The position numbers and the translations under genes were made by a program. A stretch of 64,000 bases of DNA from Typhlomys cinereus (Eukaryota > Chordata > Mammalia > Rodentia > Platacanthomyidae): the NCBI GenBank assembly GCA_023101885.1, contig JALPQD010000206.1:1329607-1393606 (forward strand), read 5' to 3'. Of the stretch, positions 48,280 through 61,905 are shown piece by piece (position 1 is the first letter of the stretch; each line of letters opens with the position of its first letter). A model generated the notes under the pieces. That model was not told where the DNA came from and did not search any database. It saw only the letters and a program-made list of their open reading frames with translations.

Positions 48280-48890
48280 TAGTTTTTTGTTAGAATACAA
48301 AATGATGTGTTTTATTTTACCATTTTCATCCATGTAAATTATATTTTGTTATCATATTCATCCTTATTAACTATTTTGGCCCTATTTATATTCTGTTCAT
48401 TTCCATTTGTACCCCAGATAGTCCCCCTTTGCTTTCATGTCATGTATATGTATACACACACACATGCTTACGCACAGACCCACCTGCACAGACACATATC
48501 TAGTTGAATCTAGATTCTTCATAGTTGATAAAACAAGTATTTGTCTCTGTTCTCATTACTTCCTTGCGTTTCCTTTCTCTTATTGTTCATTTTGTCTACT
48601 CCCTCCCTCCCCTAATATAATCCCTTTCTGATTCATAGAATACACAGAATATATTCCAAATATGAGAGAAAACATGTTATCTTCTTTAGTTTGGCTTATT
48701 TTGCTAAAAATGTGATCTCTAGCACTATATAGTGGCTTATACTATTGTAATTTTGTTCTTCATAGCTGAACAAATTTCTATTGTGTATTGTACTTACAAA
48801 AATTTCCTTTATTCACTTATCCTTTGATGGGCGTCATGGCTAATCTCAAATTATATATAAACATATATAGCCAAATCAGTCAAATGGTCA
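48280..48890 (-). mobile_element. Old L1 fragment (3' UTR and end of ORF2)
   Basis: From low to high coordinate: inverse L1 3' end ('ttttcatccatgtaaattat', 'atattcatccttattaac'), 3' UTR, then inverse ORF2 C-terminal landmarks: 'gtttggcttattttgctaaa', 'ttcttcatagctgaacaaat', 'attgtgtattgtactta', 'ttgatgggcgtcatggc'. Diverged and frame-broken. Confidence 0.6.
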
Positions 48891-49840
48891 AACTATCTCA
48901 TCAGACAGCAGACATTCTATAATTATTGTATTTGTATATGTGATGTTGCTTCTTTCTGGCACTCTCTGATAGTTGCCTTTGTTCATCATCCCATGATTCT
49001 CTTTTTCAATTTTCTTTGTCATCTCTTTCTTAGTTGGTAACTGCGTAGTATTACAGGTCTGTTGTGGAGCACTTTTCATTTTTTGTCTGCAATGTGATAT
49101 GATTCTGCTCAGTTCCTAGAACATCCTGGGTGAGCTTAAGATTTCTAAATCTGAATTATTTTGCATGGTTTCCTTTAAGGGCCTTGTATTTGTCTAGCTG
49201 TCTGTTTGAAATTACCATTGATTTATTTAGTATTTTATTTACGAAGTCAAGATTTATCAGGTATCTGTTATAATTGAAGTGGCCAAAGAGAAAAAGAAAA
49301 AATGGAATTTTCTCTCCATATGTTTGTGTTCTAAAACTGCATACTTAATATATGCTTGATATAAAATGACCAGAATAAATAAATTATTTACCATGGGGCT
49401 GATAATAGCCTTGAAATAAATAAAGCATGAGAAATAGTTTTTTTTTTTTTTGCTGTACAATAAATTAATCTCAAACTTAGGACAGTATCATAGGACAGCA
49501 CTTTTTTTTCTCATTTTCTGTGAAATAGTAAAAAAAAGTCTTGGCTCAGCTAGGTGATTTTGATTCATGATTTATAATGCAAATTAATATAAATTCCCAT
49601 GTTTAATGTACTGAACTTTGGGAAGAATGCAATGAGACAGATATTTCATGTTAAGATGAAACATTAAGGTCTATAATTCTTGGGGAAAATTTTAAATATC
49701 AGGTATCAAAACCTTTAGGATTGTTTATACTGCTTGACAAGGTTTTATGGCCTCAATAAAATAATTTCTTAAGTGTTACATATACAAGGATACTTGTTTT
49801 AGTGTCATTAGTAGAATTAAATGTCTCATAAAATACAATC
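48891..49840. other. Unassigned AT-rich DNA
   Basis: May include more of the old L1 at the left edge. Nothing else recognised. Confidence 0.35.
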
Positions 49841-50240
49841 TATTGCTGGTTTAGTCTCATAACTCACTGCAACAAAACACCTGATTAAAAAACTTAGGGG
49901 AGAAGGGCTTTTGGTTCTGTTCACAGTTTCAGGTTGTTGTTCATCATGGTAGGAGAGTCACAGCATCAGGAGCCAAGGAAAACTGACAGATCATAATACA
50001 GCAAGTGCAGAACAAAAGCAGAGGGCAAGGACTGATGCATGCTTACTTGCTTATCTGCTTTCTTTTCTCAGGTGTCTTTTTTATACAGGAAATAGTTTCA
50101 CCCAAGTTTACAATGAGTGGATCTCCCCACTTCAACCAAGGCAATGGAAACTGTCGCGTTCAGGCTTGCTCAAAAGCATGATCTAGAGTTGGACACCTGC
50201 TTTCTAGGTGTCAAGTTAACAATTAACACTCTCACATTTG
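49841..50240 (-). repeat. MaLR-type LTR, minus strand
   Basis: 'caacaaaacacctgattaaa', 'aacttaggggagaaggg', 'tcatcatggtaggagagtc', 'ggtgtcaagttaacaattaa'. Layout as in the 3945 copy. Confidence 0.5.
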
Positions 50241-52653
50241 TTGTGAAATACACTGAACTAAGTAATATAGTAACTTAATGTTTTGAAGACACACCAAAAT
50301 AATAAATTTAGACAGATAATATGAAAGTATATATACTGCCTGAAGTCAAAATGCATTTTAAACAGTATTAAATAAAATATTTCAAAATTCTCTTATTGAT
50401 TATATCTAAATAGAGAAGAAACAGAATTTTCTCCTTTTCTGATTTTAAATTTAATCTAAGTAGGAGTTGCTTTTACAGGATTCTGCAAGTGGTCATACAG
50501 TTGCCATGTATTAAAATAGTATCCCTGAAACAACTGAAAATAAGCTGAACTGTGAAGATAATTTTCTTCATAAAAAGAAAGAGGGAGGAGCAGGGGAAGA
50601 ACACTGCAATCTTCTGCTTTGGAACTTTTAAATGAGACCATCAATTATATTCTACTGATGTTTCCTTCTGTGTGGGAGGACTTCAATTAGCATGCCAATC
50701 CTAGCAGGCATCTATCTACTCTCCATTATTCTTCCTAGGTACCAAATTGAGTGGAGAGGGAAATGACCCACTTTATTGCATTTTGGAGAAAAATTTGAGA
50801 ATTCATAGTTTAAATACTTCAACTTTGCTTTCCTTTGTGAGTGGGATAATTATAGGATTACAAGGGAATACCTGTCAATTTCTTTTTGAGATGCAAGTTG
50901 CCCATGAGCCGAGACATGTCCCTGTCTACTGTTACCTGTGAGTGGGCAGATTAGTCTAACTCATTCAGAGGAGCAAAGCATAATTAATCTTGCCAGCTTA
51001 GGAAAGAGACACCCTTCATAAATAAATGCCTTGGTAGTAATAACATCAATAATTTGATGGTTTCTGGTCTTCTTTTTTGATTTTTTTTTCAAATGCTAAG
51101 TGGGCAAAATCTTTATTTTGGTCCTCTTCACTCTATTGCCCAAGGTCCTGAGAAAAAAGGTCATGTCATTTTATTTTGATGAGGACTGTTTCCAGTTCCT
51201 CACTTGCCCTGATCTAGAATTGTGAATAGTATTATGGCTAACCTTGTGACTTAGAGGTTTTTTTTTTAAAAAAAATCCATCTCCTTTTCTATTCTTCAGA
51301 TAGGATTAAAATGGAACTTTTATGATGACATATGAGTATTGGCACTGTTTGGAAGTATTGCGTCTTAGATTTCATGTCAGCAATGGCAAGCATCAGACAC
51401 AAGACAAAACTGATTTAAAGGGTGTGGAAAATTATAGATGTGAAGTCTGATATGCCACAGAAACAACATCTGGAGCATCAACTTCTAATAGACAGCTCCT
51501 TTCTGATAGGCCTTCACATTTTGAAAAGACTAAGATTAGTACACAGGTGTTTTCAATGTAATGAACCAAATGCCTTGCTGTAACTATTAATATCAGATAC
51601 ATACAATAGAAGAAATGTAGTACAGTTAAACCCAGCAATCAAATAAAATAACTATTATTTATAGTACAACCATGACTACTGGTAATATTTGTAAGTGCTG
51701 TATGAATTGGTAACCATTAAGAACAGTGAAAGTGCTAAGAATTAGAGTGAGAAACAAGATTGCAGAAATTCAGAGAAAGTGATGAAATCTCTTTCATTTC
51801 ATATAACTATTTTCTACACTAGTTCATCTTATAAGGCTGCTCAACTTCTCCATATTTGCTTAGTTATTGAAGGAATTTGTGGTCTACAGGGAAAATAAAA
51901 ACTGTTTCTTTAAAGTTGGATATGTGGCATTGGTCTTTAACACAAGATCAGAGGGGCGCAGATCTTCAGGATGTCACTATACAAAGAGACTTCACTGTCT
52001 TTCACAGCTTCATAAGGTACCTGCTTCCTTGAATTTGTCAAGGCTATGATCATTGGTACCAGTCTCACAAGCCTTGCTTTGCTGTTTTTTTTTTAATTAC
52101 TACCATAATAAACAGCTTACCAAACTGATGCATCAAATCAAAGTGGTGTATTAATTTCAAATGAAAAACAGAAGCTTTATGTGACTTTGCATTTTTAAAT
52201 CGACGTTAATAGAATGTATTACTTAAATAAAGAGACAGAAATCTGAAGAATAATTAAGAGAAAATACAGATAAATCTCCCATTATTTGCCATTTACACTT
52301 GAGTAGACTTCACATCTATCTCTTTCTGTTTCCAATATGAAGTGAAAAAAGAAAGAAAGAAAGAAAAGAGAAAGAAAAAGCCACATTTTCTTTCTCAAAT
52401 TAACAAACATATTTCATATTCTTTCATGAATTTTAATTTTATGTGAATAGGGGACAAAAATTACAGAAATATATATGTATGTACAAACTCAGGATGTACA
52501 CAAAGCCGGGGTTACGAAAACAGATGCTAATGAATGGAATAGCAACCTTAGACACTCTGGCAGCACATGTAAGCTACAAAAGGAAACTTTTGGAAAGCTA
52601 CTTGTGGCTTAGAGAAAGACTTAACAATTTAGATGTGCAAATATAACAAAGAA

Positions 52654-52658
<5 letters not shown>
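50241..52658. other. Unassigned AT-rich DNA
   Basis: A short GAAA run lies at 52346-52380. I see no gene, RNA or nameable element in this 2.4 kb. Confidence 0.45.

Positions 52659-52712
<54 letters not shown>
52659..52712. repeat. (TG)n microsatellite
   Basis: About 27 uninterrupted TG units. Confidence 0.95.
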
Positions 52713-52715
<3 letters not shown>

Positions 52716-55700
52716 TAGGGTTAGAGTTGAATGTCTGATTCTGTATTGATTATAAGATTTCCCATGGATTCTTGTGTTTTGGAGACTTGTGAGGAATATC
52801 TGTCAGATAAGTAGGTATATTTTAAGGTACATTTACATTCTTGAAAATTATGAAGAATTCTTGAGTATGATTTTCTATAAACCACCAACTACTTGCTATT
52901 AAATACTTCAGGGGGTCTAATTGTTCTCTTAGCAGAGTTTTACTGCTCCCAGCCAGCTGACACATCATATAAACTGTGAGGATTGCTAACAAGACCTCAG
53001 GGGTATTTCCGAAGGTACAGTTAACTTGAAGACATCACTTTTATGAAGATACATTAAACGTTGTACCTTATCTACTAAGAAATGCCAACATACCTTAGGT
53101 GATGAGTGAAAATATTCAGGAGAGAACATTTTAAAGCATTTTTTCAATAAATACAATGGATCTATGTGTATTCACTCCTTGCTACTTAATCCCACCTCCC
53201 CTCCTGACCCACTTCATAGTTCTTTATGGGAAGTCTTATGTGATCCATCGGGTTTATCTGGGATGTCTACACTGGCAATTGCTTGAGCACCTGTTGGGAT
53301 TTATTCATAGGTAAATTCTTTTTAAAATGTGACTTTGAAAAGGTGAGTTGAGCCAAAAGCAAACATGGCAAATAAATTCAGAGTAAAAGATGTATGGCAG
53401 GTTATATTGACCCTGAAAAACATAGGTGAATATCCCTCATTGACTTCCAGAAAATTCTACACTCAGTGATTTTATTTTATCTCCATAAGCAATTAAAATA
53501 GAATTCTTAACAGTTGAAAGAGGAAAATGAGGAACAATCATACCTTTGGAAATTTCATCTATAATAATGTCTTCCTCAGTAGTTATGTTTCTAAAATGGT
53601 AATGGTATAACTGAATAAGGAAATTAGAAACAACAAAACTAGTAGTATTTATATGTCTTACCTTCAAGTATTTAGATAGAATCATTTTTACTGACTTTGG
53701 AAAGAGAATTATGGATGGGGCCAAAGTGTCTCGAGCTTATTTATTTTTCTGTATTTATTATCTCTACAGTATAAGTAAATCACTTTCTCTCAAAACATAA
53801 ACATATGCTGCCTTAACTAATAAACACTGAAAATCTTAAATTTACTGTGCTTTATCTATTCTGTGGTCATAACAATAAGAAAATGCAGATATTAATAGTA
53901 TTTTGCAGATAAGGAAACTTACAACTGTTATACATCTTTAAAGAAATGAACTAACAAATAAAATAGCCAGAAATCAAGTTGATCTAAGGTCAAAACTTGT
54001 GCTTCTAACTTCATGTACTGTGGACCCAAGAAGGTTAGTAGATGAGCAAATAAAATTTTCATAAGATAATGACAAATGTTCTGAACATTTACTATAGCCG
54101 TTTTATCTACAAAAGTTGATAATGTTTCAATTGTTCAAGAAAAAATTACTGTTTTTCTTTTTATTTAAGTAACTAGAAATTTAAATCTTCATTCTGCCTT
54201 TGCTTTGATTCACTATTTGGACTTAATTATGCTGGTGTGACACTCAAAAATATGGGTTCTATGTCTTTCTAAGAACTAGAGCAAACCTCTCTGCCTTTAG
54301 GATTTGATTCATACTGGTCACTACTGTGATATCTAGGTTTCTCCTAGCTGTCCCAGTAGTTCTAATAAGCTTGAGGCATGGAAGTCTTTCTTCTGGAAGG
54401 GTTCTATAGCTCATGTTAATTCATTTTACCTTTATTAAATACCATAGGTATGAAGTATTATGGCAGATGTTGAGGAAAATATAGCAACAAGACATATTTT
54501 CTGCTGTCTGTTTAATCAATTGTATGCACTGTATTTATACACAATTATATATGTGAAACCTTTTGTTCTCTAAAATGAATGCTACAGAGTGATATGTATA
54601 GTCTAGTTATAAACAACTTATTATTATTATTTACCATGAACCCTCAATGTTTCCTTCTAAGCCAAAATGGGCCTTAGTTGTATACAGTTAGTAGGATATT
54701 TTAATACTAATAAGAAAGATCATTGACTATGCCCCTTTCTTTCTTATGATCTGGCCAAAGGGAAGTTGAGTTTCTTATTAGCATTGTTTGGTTGTTAAAC
54801 ATGCTAATATTATGGTAGTTATGTGAAAATTCATTACAGTTATATCCCTAACCTCTATGGCAAAAAGAGCACAAAGCATGAAATAGTCTCTTTACAGAAA
54901 ACAAATGGGGATATGATCAAATATAGGCCAACGTTGTGTTTGCCATATTGAGGCATCAGTGAGGAATACATGGAGATTCACTATTTTGCCTTTGCAAGTG
55001 ATGTCTACATTCAAGCATTTCAAAAAGAAGGTTAATTGTATTTGAATCCCAGATGTATCAAGGTGTCCTATTTTTGATGTTTTAGAACATGTTTTGTTAT
55101 GTTATTCAAAATATAGTATTTTTATTTTTTTCTTGAAGTATTTAAATTGTATCTTGGCTTTAAGTTTAGTCTTATGTTATTTTCAGAAGGAGCCCATTTA
55201 TTATATTTCATGGGTTTTAATTGTTATTCTGATAAAGGTGCTTATAAAAGTGGTTTATCACTTTTCTCTTTATCTTTATTTATTAGTTTCTTATTATTTA
55301 TTATTTATTCACAATGTTACTCATCTTATTTTCTGGAAATCAAGTCTACAGTTGGTTATGTACCTCATTGCAGACTGTAGTTTTGTTCTTGAATTTGGAG
55401 TTCCTTATATCTTTAATTTCTGTTAGAGTTTCCCCTTGGTATTCAAAGGGTATTTGTTCTAGACACTCATGGATCCCCAAATTTGTGAATGATCCCCATG
55501 TTCCTTGCATCAAATAGCATCATATTTGAGTCTAAACAATGTGCATCAGCACCTCCTTTAGAACACTTTAATCTCTAGATTATTACACTATCTAGGTCAG
55601 CAAAAGTGGTTATGATATATTACTGAGGGAATAATGGTATGAAAGGCTGTATGTGTTAGGCACACAGCTTTATTTCCCAAATATTTTTGACTGGATACGT

Positions 55701-56099
55701 AGCACTCCATACCTTTCAGATGATTCTGAGCTTATAATTTTCTGTTTGTATGTAAAGCTCTATCTTACGATTTTAAAAAGAAACTGAGCAGGTGTCTTAT
55801 TTTCCATTTACTTTAGAAGCTAAATGACAGTAGTGGAAAATTGTCTCTTTCTTTGAGCTACAGAAGCTATGCAGAGGCTTTATAGGTCCGGTGGCGTATT
55901 ATCTCTCTCCAGGAAGAAGCACTGTTTATCAACATTTACCTCCTCCAACACTAAATAATGTGGAGGTCTACAAGCATCTTCAATATTATTCAATGGAATC
56001 TCATTTTGGAACATACTGATCAAACGTTTTTTAAATCTTCCTTTTTGCCTCAAATCTGAAGGAAGTAGTCATGTTTTGGATTTTGTATCTTCTCATTAC
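52713..56099. other. Unassigned AT-rich DNA with faint MIR/L2 echoes
   Basis: Weak MIR-like text at 53880-54010 ('tttgcagataaggaaactta') and weak L2-like text at 54415-54520 ('ttattaaataccataggtat'). A 110-codon plus-strand frame at 55094-55426 is hydrophobic because the DNA is T-rich. No gene. Confidence 0.4.
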
Positions 56100-56220
56100 T
56101 CAGCTCAACAATTATTACTTAATTTTGAGGGTGGATCAAGCACTGTGGTAATTTGGGAGGTACAAAGGTTAATAATTCTTCAGTTCAAAGAGTATTATGA
56201 AAGCTACTGGGGAACAAAAG
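56100..56220 (-). repeat. Possible L2 fragment
   Basis: 'caacaattattacttaattt', 'caagcactgtggtaatttgg' and 'gaggtacaaaggtt' resemble the inverse L2 3' end. Weak. Confidence 0.35.
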
Positions 56221-56489
56221 GAATCAGAAATCTCATCAATTTGTGAAATCTGCAAGTAGCACCATGGCAAGAGGTAACCACATGCGTAGTAGTGGCATGA
56301 ATATCAAGGAGACAACCAACAGCTTTCTGATCAGACTTAAGTGTCACTTGTTAGAAGGGACCACATTCCTGTAAATTAGAATAAGAAACTATGAAAAGGG
56401 AGGACACAGGTCCTTGAGGAAGAGTAGATTATGGAAGTTAAGCTACAAAGATATTGCACCAAAACTGTCCTTCAAACATGTTACTATAC

Positions 56490-57110
56490 CCATAGGTTGG
56501 TAAAAAGAAACTCAGCATTCAACCTCAAAGCCCCCTTCTGCAATGAAGGTGTTTAATGCAGAGAAACACAGTTGACCAAATTGTGGAAAATACATGACTA
56601 TGGACTGCTTAGCTCTTACCAGTCCATCTAAGTTACATCCATCCCTACCCCAAGGCTCAGGGAATGCCACAGAAGATGGGGGTGGTAAGACTGTAAGAGC
56701 TTGAAATGAGACAATGATGGATCGTGCACTATCTCCTGCAAGAACCACATGGGAACTGTCCTATCAACATCTCACTAGGAAAAGGGAAAGATCTCAAGAA
56801 GCTCAACACCTCCCTGAAAGACTCATGAGAACTAATAATGAAGAAAAGGGAGATGCTATGTCAGTGGTAAACCCATTGATCTATGACACTTGCTGGAGAA
56901 TGAATCATGACTGGCTTATGATGTCAAAGACAAATCGGATGAAGCACTGTGGGTGATACAAGTGAAAAGACTTGAAAATAAGAGGGAGTGTAACAGGGGA
57001 GATGAATGGTTATCAGGGGAAAAGGAGGGGGAATGGGAATGAGGACTAAGGGAAGAGAAAAAAATTAAAGTGTTAAAAATGCTCTATAGGATAAACAAAT
57101 AAGCAAACAA
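56490..57110 (+). mobile_element. Older L1 3' UTR, plus strand
   Basis: 'ccccaaggctcagggaatgc' and 'gggggtggtaagactgtaag' are shared, with changes, with the 3' UTRs at 21340-21410 and 33735-33790. What follows ('ctcaccaggaaaag'-like text, 'agggggaatgggaatgagg') differs, so this is an older, distinct L1 3' UTR lineage. An A-rich end leads into the GAAA tract. Confidence 0.6.
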
Positions 57111-57114
57111 ACAC

Positions 57115-57198
<84 letters not shown>

Positions 57199-57285
57199 AA
57201 AAGGAAAGAAGGAAGGAAGGAAGGAAGGAAGGAAGGAAGGAAGGAAGGAAGGAAGGAAGGAAGGAAGGAAGGAAAGAAGGAAAAA
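57115..57285. repeat. (GAAA)n then (GGAA)n microsatellite
   Basis: About 21 GAAA units (57115-57200) followed by about 18 GGAA units (57203-57280). Placed at the tail of the L1 fragment at 56490, so it probably grew from its poly(A) tail. Confidence 0.95.
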
Positions 57286-58504
57286 TACAACTCTCATTAG
57301 AACACTGTATACAACAGATTCCATTACCAAAAGGAATCTTCACTAATAGCTCAATCACTAAGTGAGAAATTTTAAAATGTAAAGGTCAAGTGTTCTCTTT
57401 ACAAGTTAATTTTTTTTTGTAACACCGAAGAAAAAGAATTCTATTTGCTAAAATGTTTCAAACCCTTTTAATAACTAGTGAAGTTAAGGTGGTGGTTTTA
57501 ATTTAGGGGAAAAGCTTTTTTAGTTTAATACTTCACTTTCAGATTTACTGAGAGCATGTTTAATATTAGAAAAACTGTTTTGGATCCTTACATTTTTAAG
57601 AGATTCTAAACTTTAATCAGTGAGAATTCACTCATGCTTCTAACTGCAAAAGCAGGCTATTTTTAAGAAACGTCACAGTTTCAAAGTTTTAAAGCTCTTC
57701 ACAGTTTTTCATGAGTGCTGCTGAAGTTTTGCATTTTTCTAAAGAGATAATGCTTATAAATAGAAGTCCATAAACTATAGGATATGTCTCATAAAAAGAA
57801 TTTCATAAGTCCAGATTAGCTTGTACTTTCAAAAGTAACAAGAAAGTTTACATTGTTTAGTGCTTTATAGTTTGTTATTCTCTTTTGCAATCACTCTGCT
57901 ATCAGTTTTTCTAACAAGGAAATTATGAAAGCATCTCATATCATTCTGTATTACTTTATATGTAATGAGATACTAATACTATGTACAAATGCCACATACA
58001 GGCAAGCTGCTGTAAAGCCAGACTTAACCAGTACTAATGCCACCAAAAGCAGCTTTTGAAAAACTAAGAAATAAAGAAAAATCCAGTGGTCAAGTCACTT
58101 AAAGAATAGCAATTCTCATGTAGGCCAGAGTAAACCACAAGTTCTGTTACTGAATTTGAAACTGGAATTACTCTTCTGAAAAAGAGGGAGGCAAATGTAT
58201 GAGTGAAACTGAGAAAACATTCATAGTCTCTAGTTCGCTAGAACCAGTTCTGATGGGAAATTATCCAGAGGAAATTATACTCACAGTGTTTGAGCATATC
58301 TTTGTGTGGCCATCACTGATGTGAAGACTCATTAGCCCACATTAAAGACAAAAAGGCTGAAATCTGAAGCAGTGAGGTGACATCCACAAAAGCCTGCATG
58401 TAACCAGAGACATGTCTGGATCAGATCATCTAGGGTCTTAACTTCACAACTGTAGCTTATCCAGGAAACTTTCAGTTTTTAGCCTTTGCATCTACATAGA
58501 TAAT
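57286..58504. other. Unassigned AT-rich DNA
   Basis: No gene or recognised repeat. Confidence 0.4.
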
Positions 58505-58935
58505 AACATCTGTTGCAGCTGCTCTGCATTGCTGCTGATAAATTCACAACCAAATGGCTTAAGCAAACAAGAGGTTTTATTTTGATTTATGATTGCCCAG
58601 TTGCAGCTCCTTGCCAGATTGGCAGTAGAGTCCACACCAATACCAGAGTGGAGGGAAGTCGCCATATCAAATCCACAGGACTGCTGAGAGGGCAGTCCTC
58701 ACGTCCCAGACCAGCATGTCTGGTCAAGTATACAGAAGGATGGCAAAGTTCCCTCCATCTTATCTACCTTCCCAGGGACTAGCCCTACCTCCCATGAACT
58801 AAATCTTTCCAGCAACCAGACAACCCCCTGTAGTCTTGCAGGGGGCTTAGCTCAATCACTGATTCTTTATAAATGTGCCCAGTGCTTGAAGCCACAACCA
58901 TCAAGTTGACACCTCTATCTAACCATAACAACAGC
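58505..58935 (-). repeat. MaLR-type LTR, minus strand
   Basis: 'ttgctgctgataaattcaca', 'ttgccagattggcagtagag', 'ctcccatgaactaaatcttt', 'aaccatcaagttgacacctc'. Sister of the copy at 47576-48012. Confidence 0.55.
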
Positions 58936-60115
58936 TAATAATTTCTGAACATTCACTATATATAGGCTTTTTCATATGTGGATTAAAGGATATTTGAAAA
59001 ATCTTGTGGTGGTCTTTTTCAACAAGGGAACTGAATGCTACCTGAAGTATCTGATAATTGATTGAACAATCTTAGTCCACAGTGTCATTTCTTAGCTTTT
59101 CCACTGGATTCTTTTTCCAAGAATGAATTGAGACTTTTACGCCATGTGTAGCATCCATTGCTCCAGAAGTCCACAGTATATTTGTAAGGAGACTGTTTGT
59201 TTTCATAAAGAATATATTATGGTCAAGATATCCCAGGGACATAAAAATCTACATTAAAACTAATATTAGTATGCACTCTTCCTCTTGGTATGGACAGGAA
59301 TAGGTAGTAAGGTTCTCCAATATTTTAAAGATCAATTTCTACTACCATTTACCACTTTGGATCATCATATCCAATGTCAGGAAAGATTCTGGAACAAGAT
59401 CCATATATTTTGTGTGATTGGTTGACATTTCTATGTATGTGTTGAATAGAAAATAGATCAAAATAATACATATTCACAGAAAAATGATGGGATAGATGTG
59501 TAAATGGCAGCAAATTCTGTGCCCACTTTCAACAACAAAATAATGTGTTTGTTTTTCTTTCCATATCCTTCTAAAGTTGTTTGACTTTTATAATCAAACC
59601 AATGCATAATAGTTTGTTTACATCTTATACAATTATATAAATGCTAATAGGAAATAATTAGCAACTCTTGGGGATAGCATATAGCCCAGCAATTCTTCCT
59701 ACAAGTGTTTAGGACAACACAGGCAGAGATCACCATGGGTACTTTTGGTATTTCTCCAAATTCAAGTGTAGTTTCTAGTACCTCCCATTGGGTAAATGTA
59801 GGATTTATCAGACACCTTTCTCCCGAGAGGATTCAGTTATAATCTGAAAGAACAGTGGCAGTACTGCTCCAGAACCAGCATGGAGATATTTGCTTTCCAC
59901 ACCAAATAAGCAGATACATTTGCCTTTCAAGTTTGTAATTGTGATATAAATGCAATATGTATTTAGCAGGATTGAAACTATGAAAAGGAATATCATTTTT
60001 CAAAAATTGTCATGATAAGTATTAGCATATGATCTTGTTGTTAAATGTACTCTTGAAAGCAAAGTTTGGGCAATATTCAGTCTCTAATATAAAAAGCAAG
60101 CATCATTTGCATAAT
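58936..60115. other. Unassigned AT-rich DNA
   Basis: No recognised gene or element. Confidence 0.4.
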
Positions 60116-60119
60116 TCCT

Positions 60120-60290
60120 TATGCTAAGTGCTTGAAGATGCTACTCATCTGACCCTCACAACAGATTTGTGTTGTCGTCACTACAGAAGTGAGAATAGAA
60201 CTTTGGAAAGGATAAGCAACTTGCTGAGGGTAAGACTCATATGAGTTGCAATGCCAAAAATAAAACCCAGGCAGCAAATAGAGACAATCA
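60120..60290 (+). repeat. MIR relic
   Basis: 'tctgaccctcacaacagatt', 'gataagcaacttgctgaggg', then 'aaaacccaggcagcaaat' follow the MIR plan ('aagtaacttgcccaaggtca', 'gaacccaggcag'). Old. Confidence 0.5.
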
Positions 60291-60889
60291 TTTACTGGAT
60301 GCTTATTGCACTAAAGAAATAAAATATTAGGCATTTAGAATTTGGTAACCACTTTTCCCATGTTTTCTGCTTCTATTACCATCCACCTGGCCTATTAGAA
60401 CCCCTTCAACACCTAACATATTTTAAACTTTCTAATTAATATATTTTTGTAGTCATTAGTCCAATGCTATGTGATAATTAGGCAGGATTAAATATACCCA
60501 ACAGTGCTGGAAAAGAAGAATTAGGATTCTCTGATGTAGATAAATAGCTAAACTAACAAATAGTGTGTTATTTTATCTTTTCCCTTTTATGTAATGAATA
60601 GTTTCATATGATTGTTTACAGATTTTTTCCAAATGTTTTCCAATCCAAATGTGACTACTATGATTTAGAAAAATTGTTATCAATATTATGGGTTGAATAG
60701 AACAGCAAATTTTGTAATTCTGAAATATCTTATAAATTATTAATAGTGAGTATTTACAGGGGTTCTTTCTTAGAAATTTACAATCTCAACTTTAAGAAAA
60801 TAACTCGTGGAAAATTTAACAAATAGAACTTATGAAGAAAACAAGGTACCAGGGGTTAATGATTGGATTCAAGCTTCATTTCTGTCATG

Positions 60890-61040
60890 TATAAGCAATA
60901 TTACCTTGGGAAGTCAAGTGGAAGCTGATTTTCTCACTTGTGAATTTAGGGCTAATAAAATCCAATCCCATAGGTATATTTTGTGTTTATACAGAGTTCT
61001 TGCACATGTACAATGCAACAAATTTCAAATAGATGATAGT
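60890..61040 (+). repeat. Possible MIR fragment
   Basis: 'attaccttgggaagtcaagt' and 'tttctcacttgtgaatttag' resemble the MIR core in order. Weak. Confidence 0.35.
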
Positions 61041-61781
61041 TTTTGAATCTATATTATAATAATATGGGGTCAATGATATTTACTTAATGGGAAACTCATG
61101 AGAAATAACAGGTGCATTTTGATGCAGAAAGATTGTTGATCACTCTGCACTGTTTAGGCTTTGGAATTGTTTTGTTTGTTCTTGATTTCACTGGTTTAAC
61201 CTTTTGTAGAAAAATTCATATATAAAACCTAGGTGCAGAATTTATACACCTTTATGACATTCTAGCTTCCACTCTGGTGGGGCGCTAGGTAATCTTGGTT
61301 GGGGCTGGAAAGTGGAAGCCCAGGGCTTAGGGTCACAGCATCTTCATTCTGCTTTATGATCCCCACCTGATAACCCACCAGCAGAAGTCAGAGAGAGAGG
61401 GAACATGGCCAATGTAGTTTCCAAAGTTCAATCCCCTGAAACCCAGATCAGGATAGAGCAAGGTAGAGATGAGATCGGGGTAGTAACTATACCTGGCATG
61501 AGGACACTTGGGATCTTGACATTTATAGAGTTATAGTCTTTTTTTTCCTCTTTCCTTTCCATCATTGTTCTCATGAATGTACATCATTTTTCAATTAAAT
61601 GTACCTAAACCAGCAAGTGTGCAGCATGATAGTAACAAATACTTTTGGAACTTAGCCTATGTTTGAGATATATTTCTAGTCCGTGCCTTTCAGAAATTAC
61701 TGCCTTTTAGTGAGTGATGTTTTCACAAAGATATTATAGTGCAGTGCTTTGATAAGGGAAAGACACATTAGAGGGAAATCT
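61041..61781. other. Unassigned DNA
   Basis: A moderately GC-richer patch at 61260-61480 has no recognised identity. Confidence 0.4.
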
Positions 61782-61826
61782 TAGAGAGAGAGAGAAAGAG
61801 AGAGAGAGAAACAGAGAGAGAGAGAG

Positions 61827-61902
<76 letters not shown>
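61782..61902. repeat. (GA)n microsatellite
   Basis: About 120 bases of GA with a few AAAC/AAAG interruptions in the first half and a perfect run in the second. Confidence 0.95.

Positions 61903-61905
<3 letters not shown>

Noticed and set aside
57065..57358. Phe/Leu/Ser-rich frames on the minus strand
   Set aside because: Translation of the GAAA/GGAA microsatellite in all three frames.
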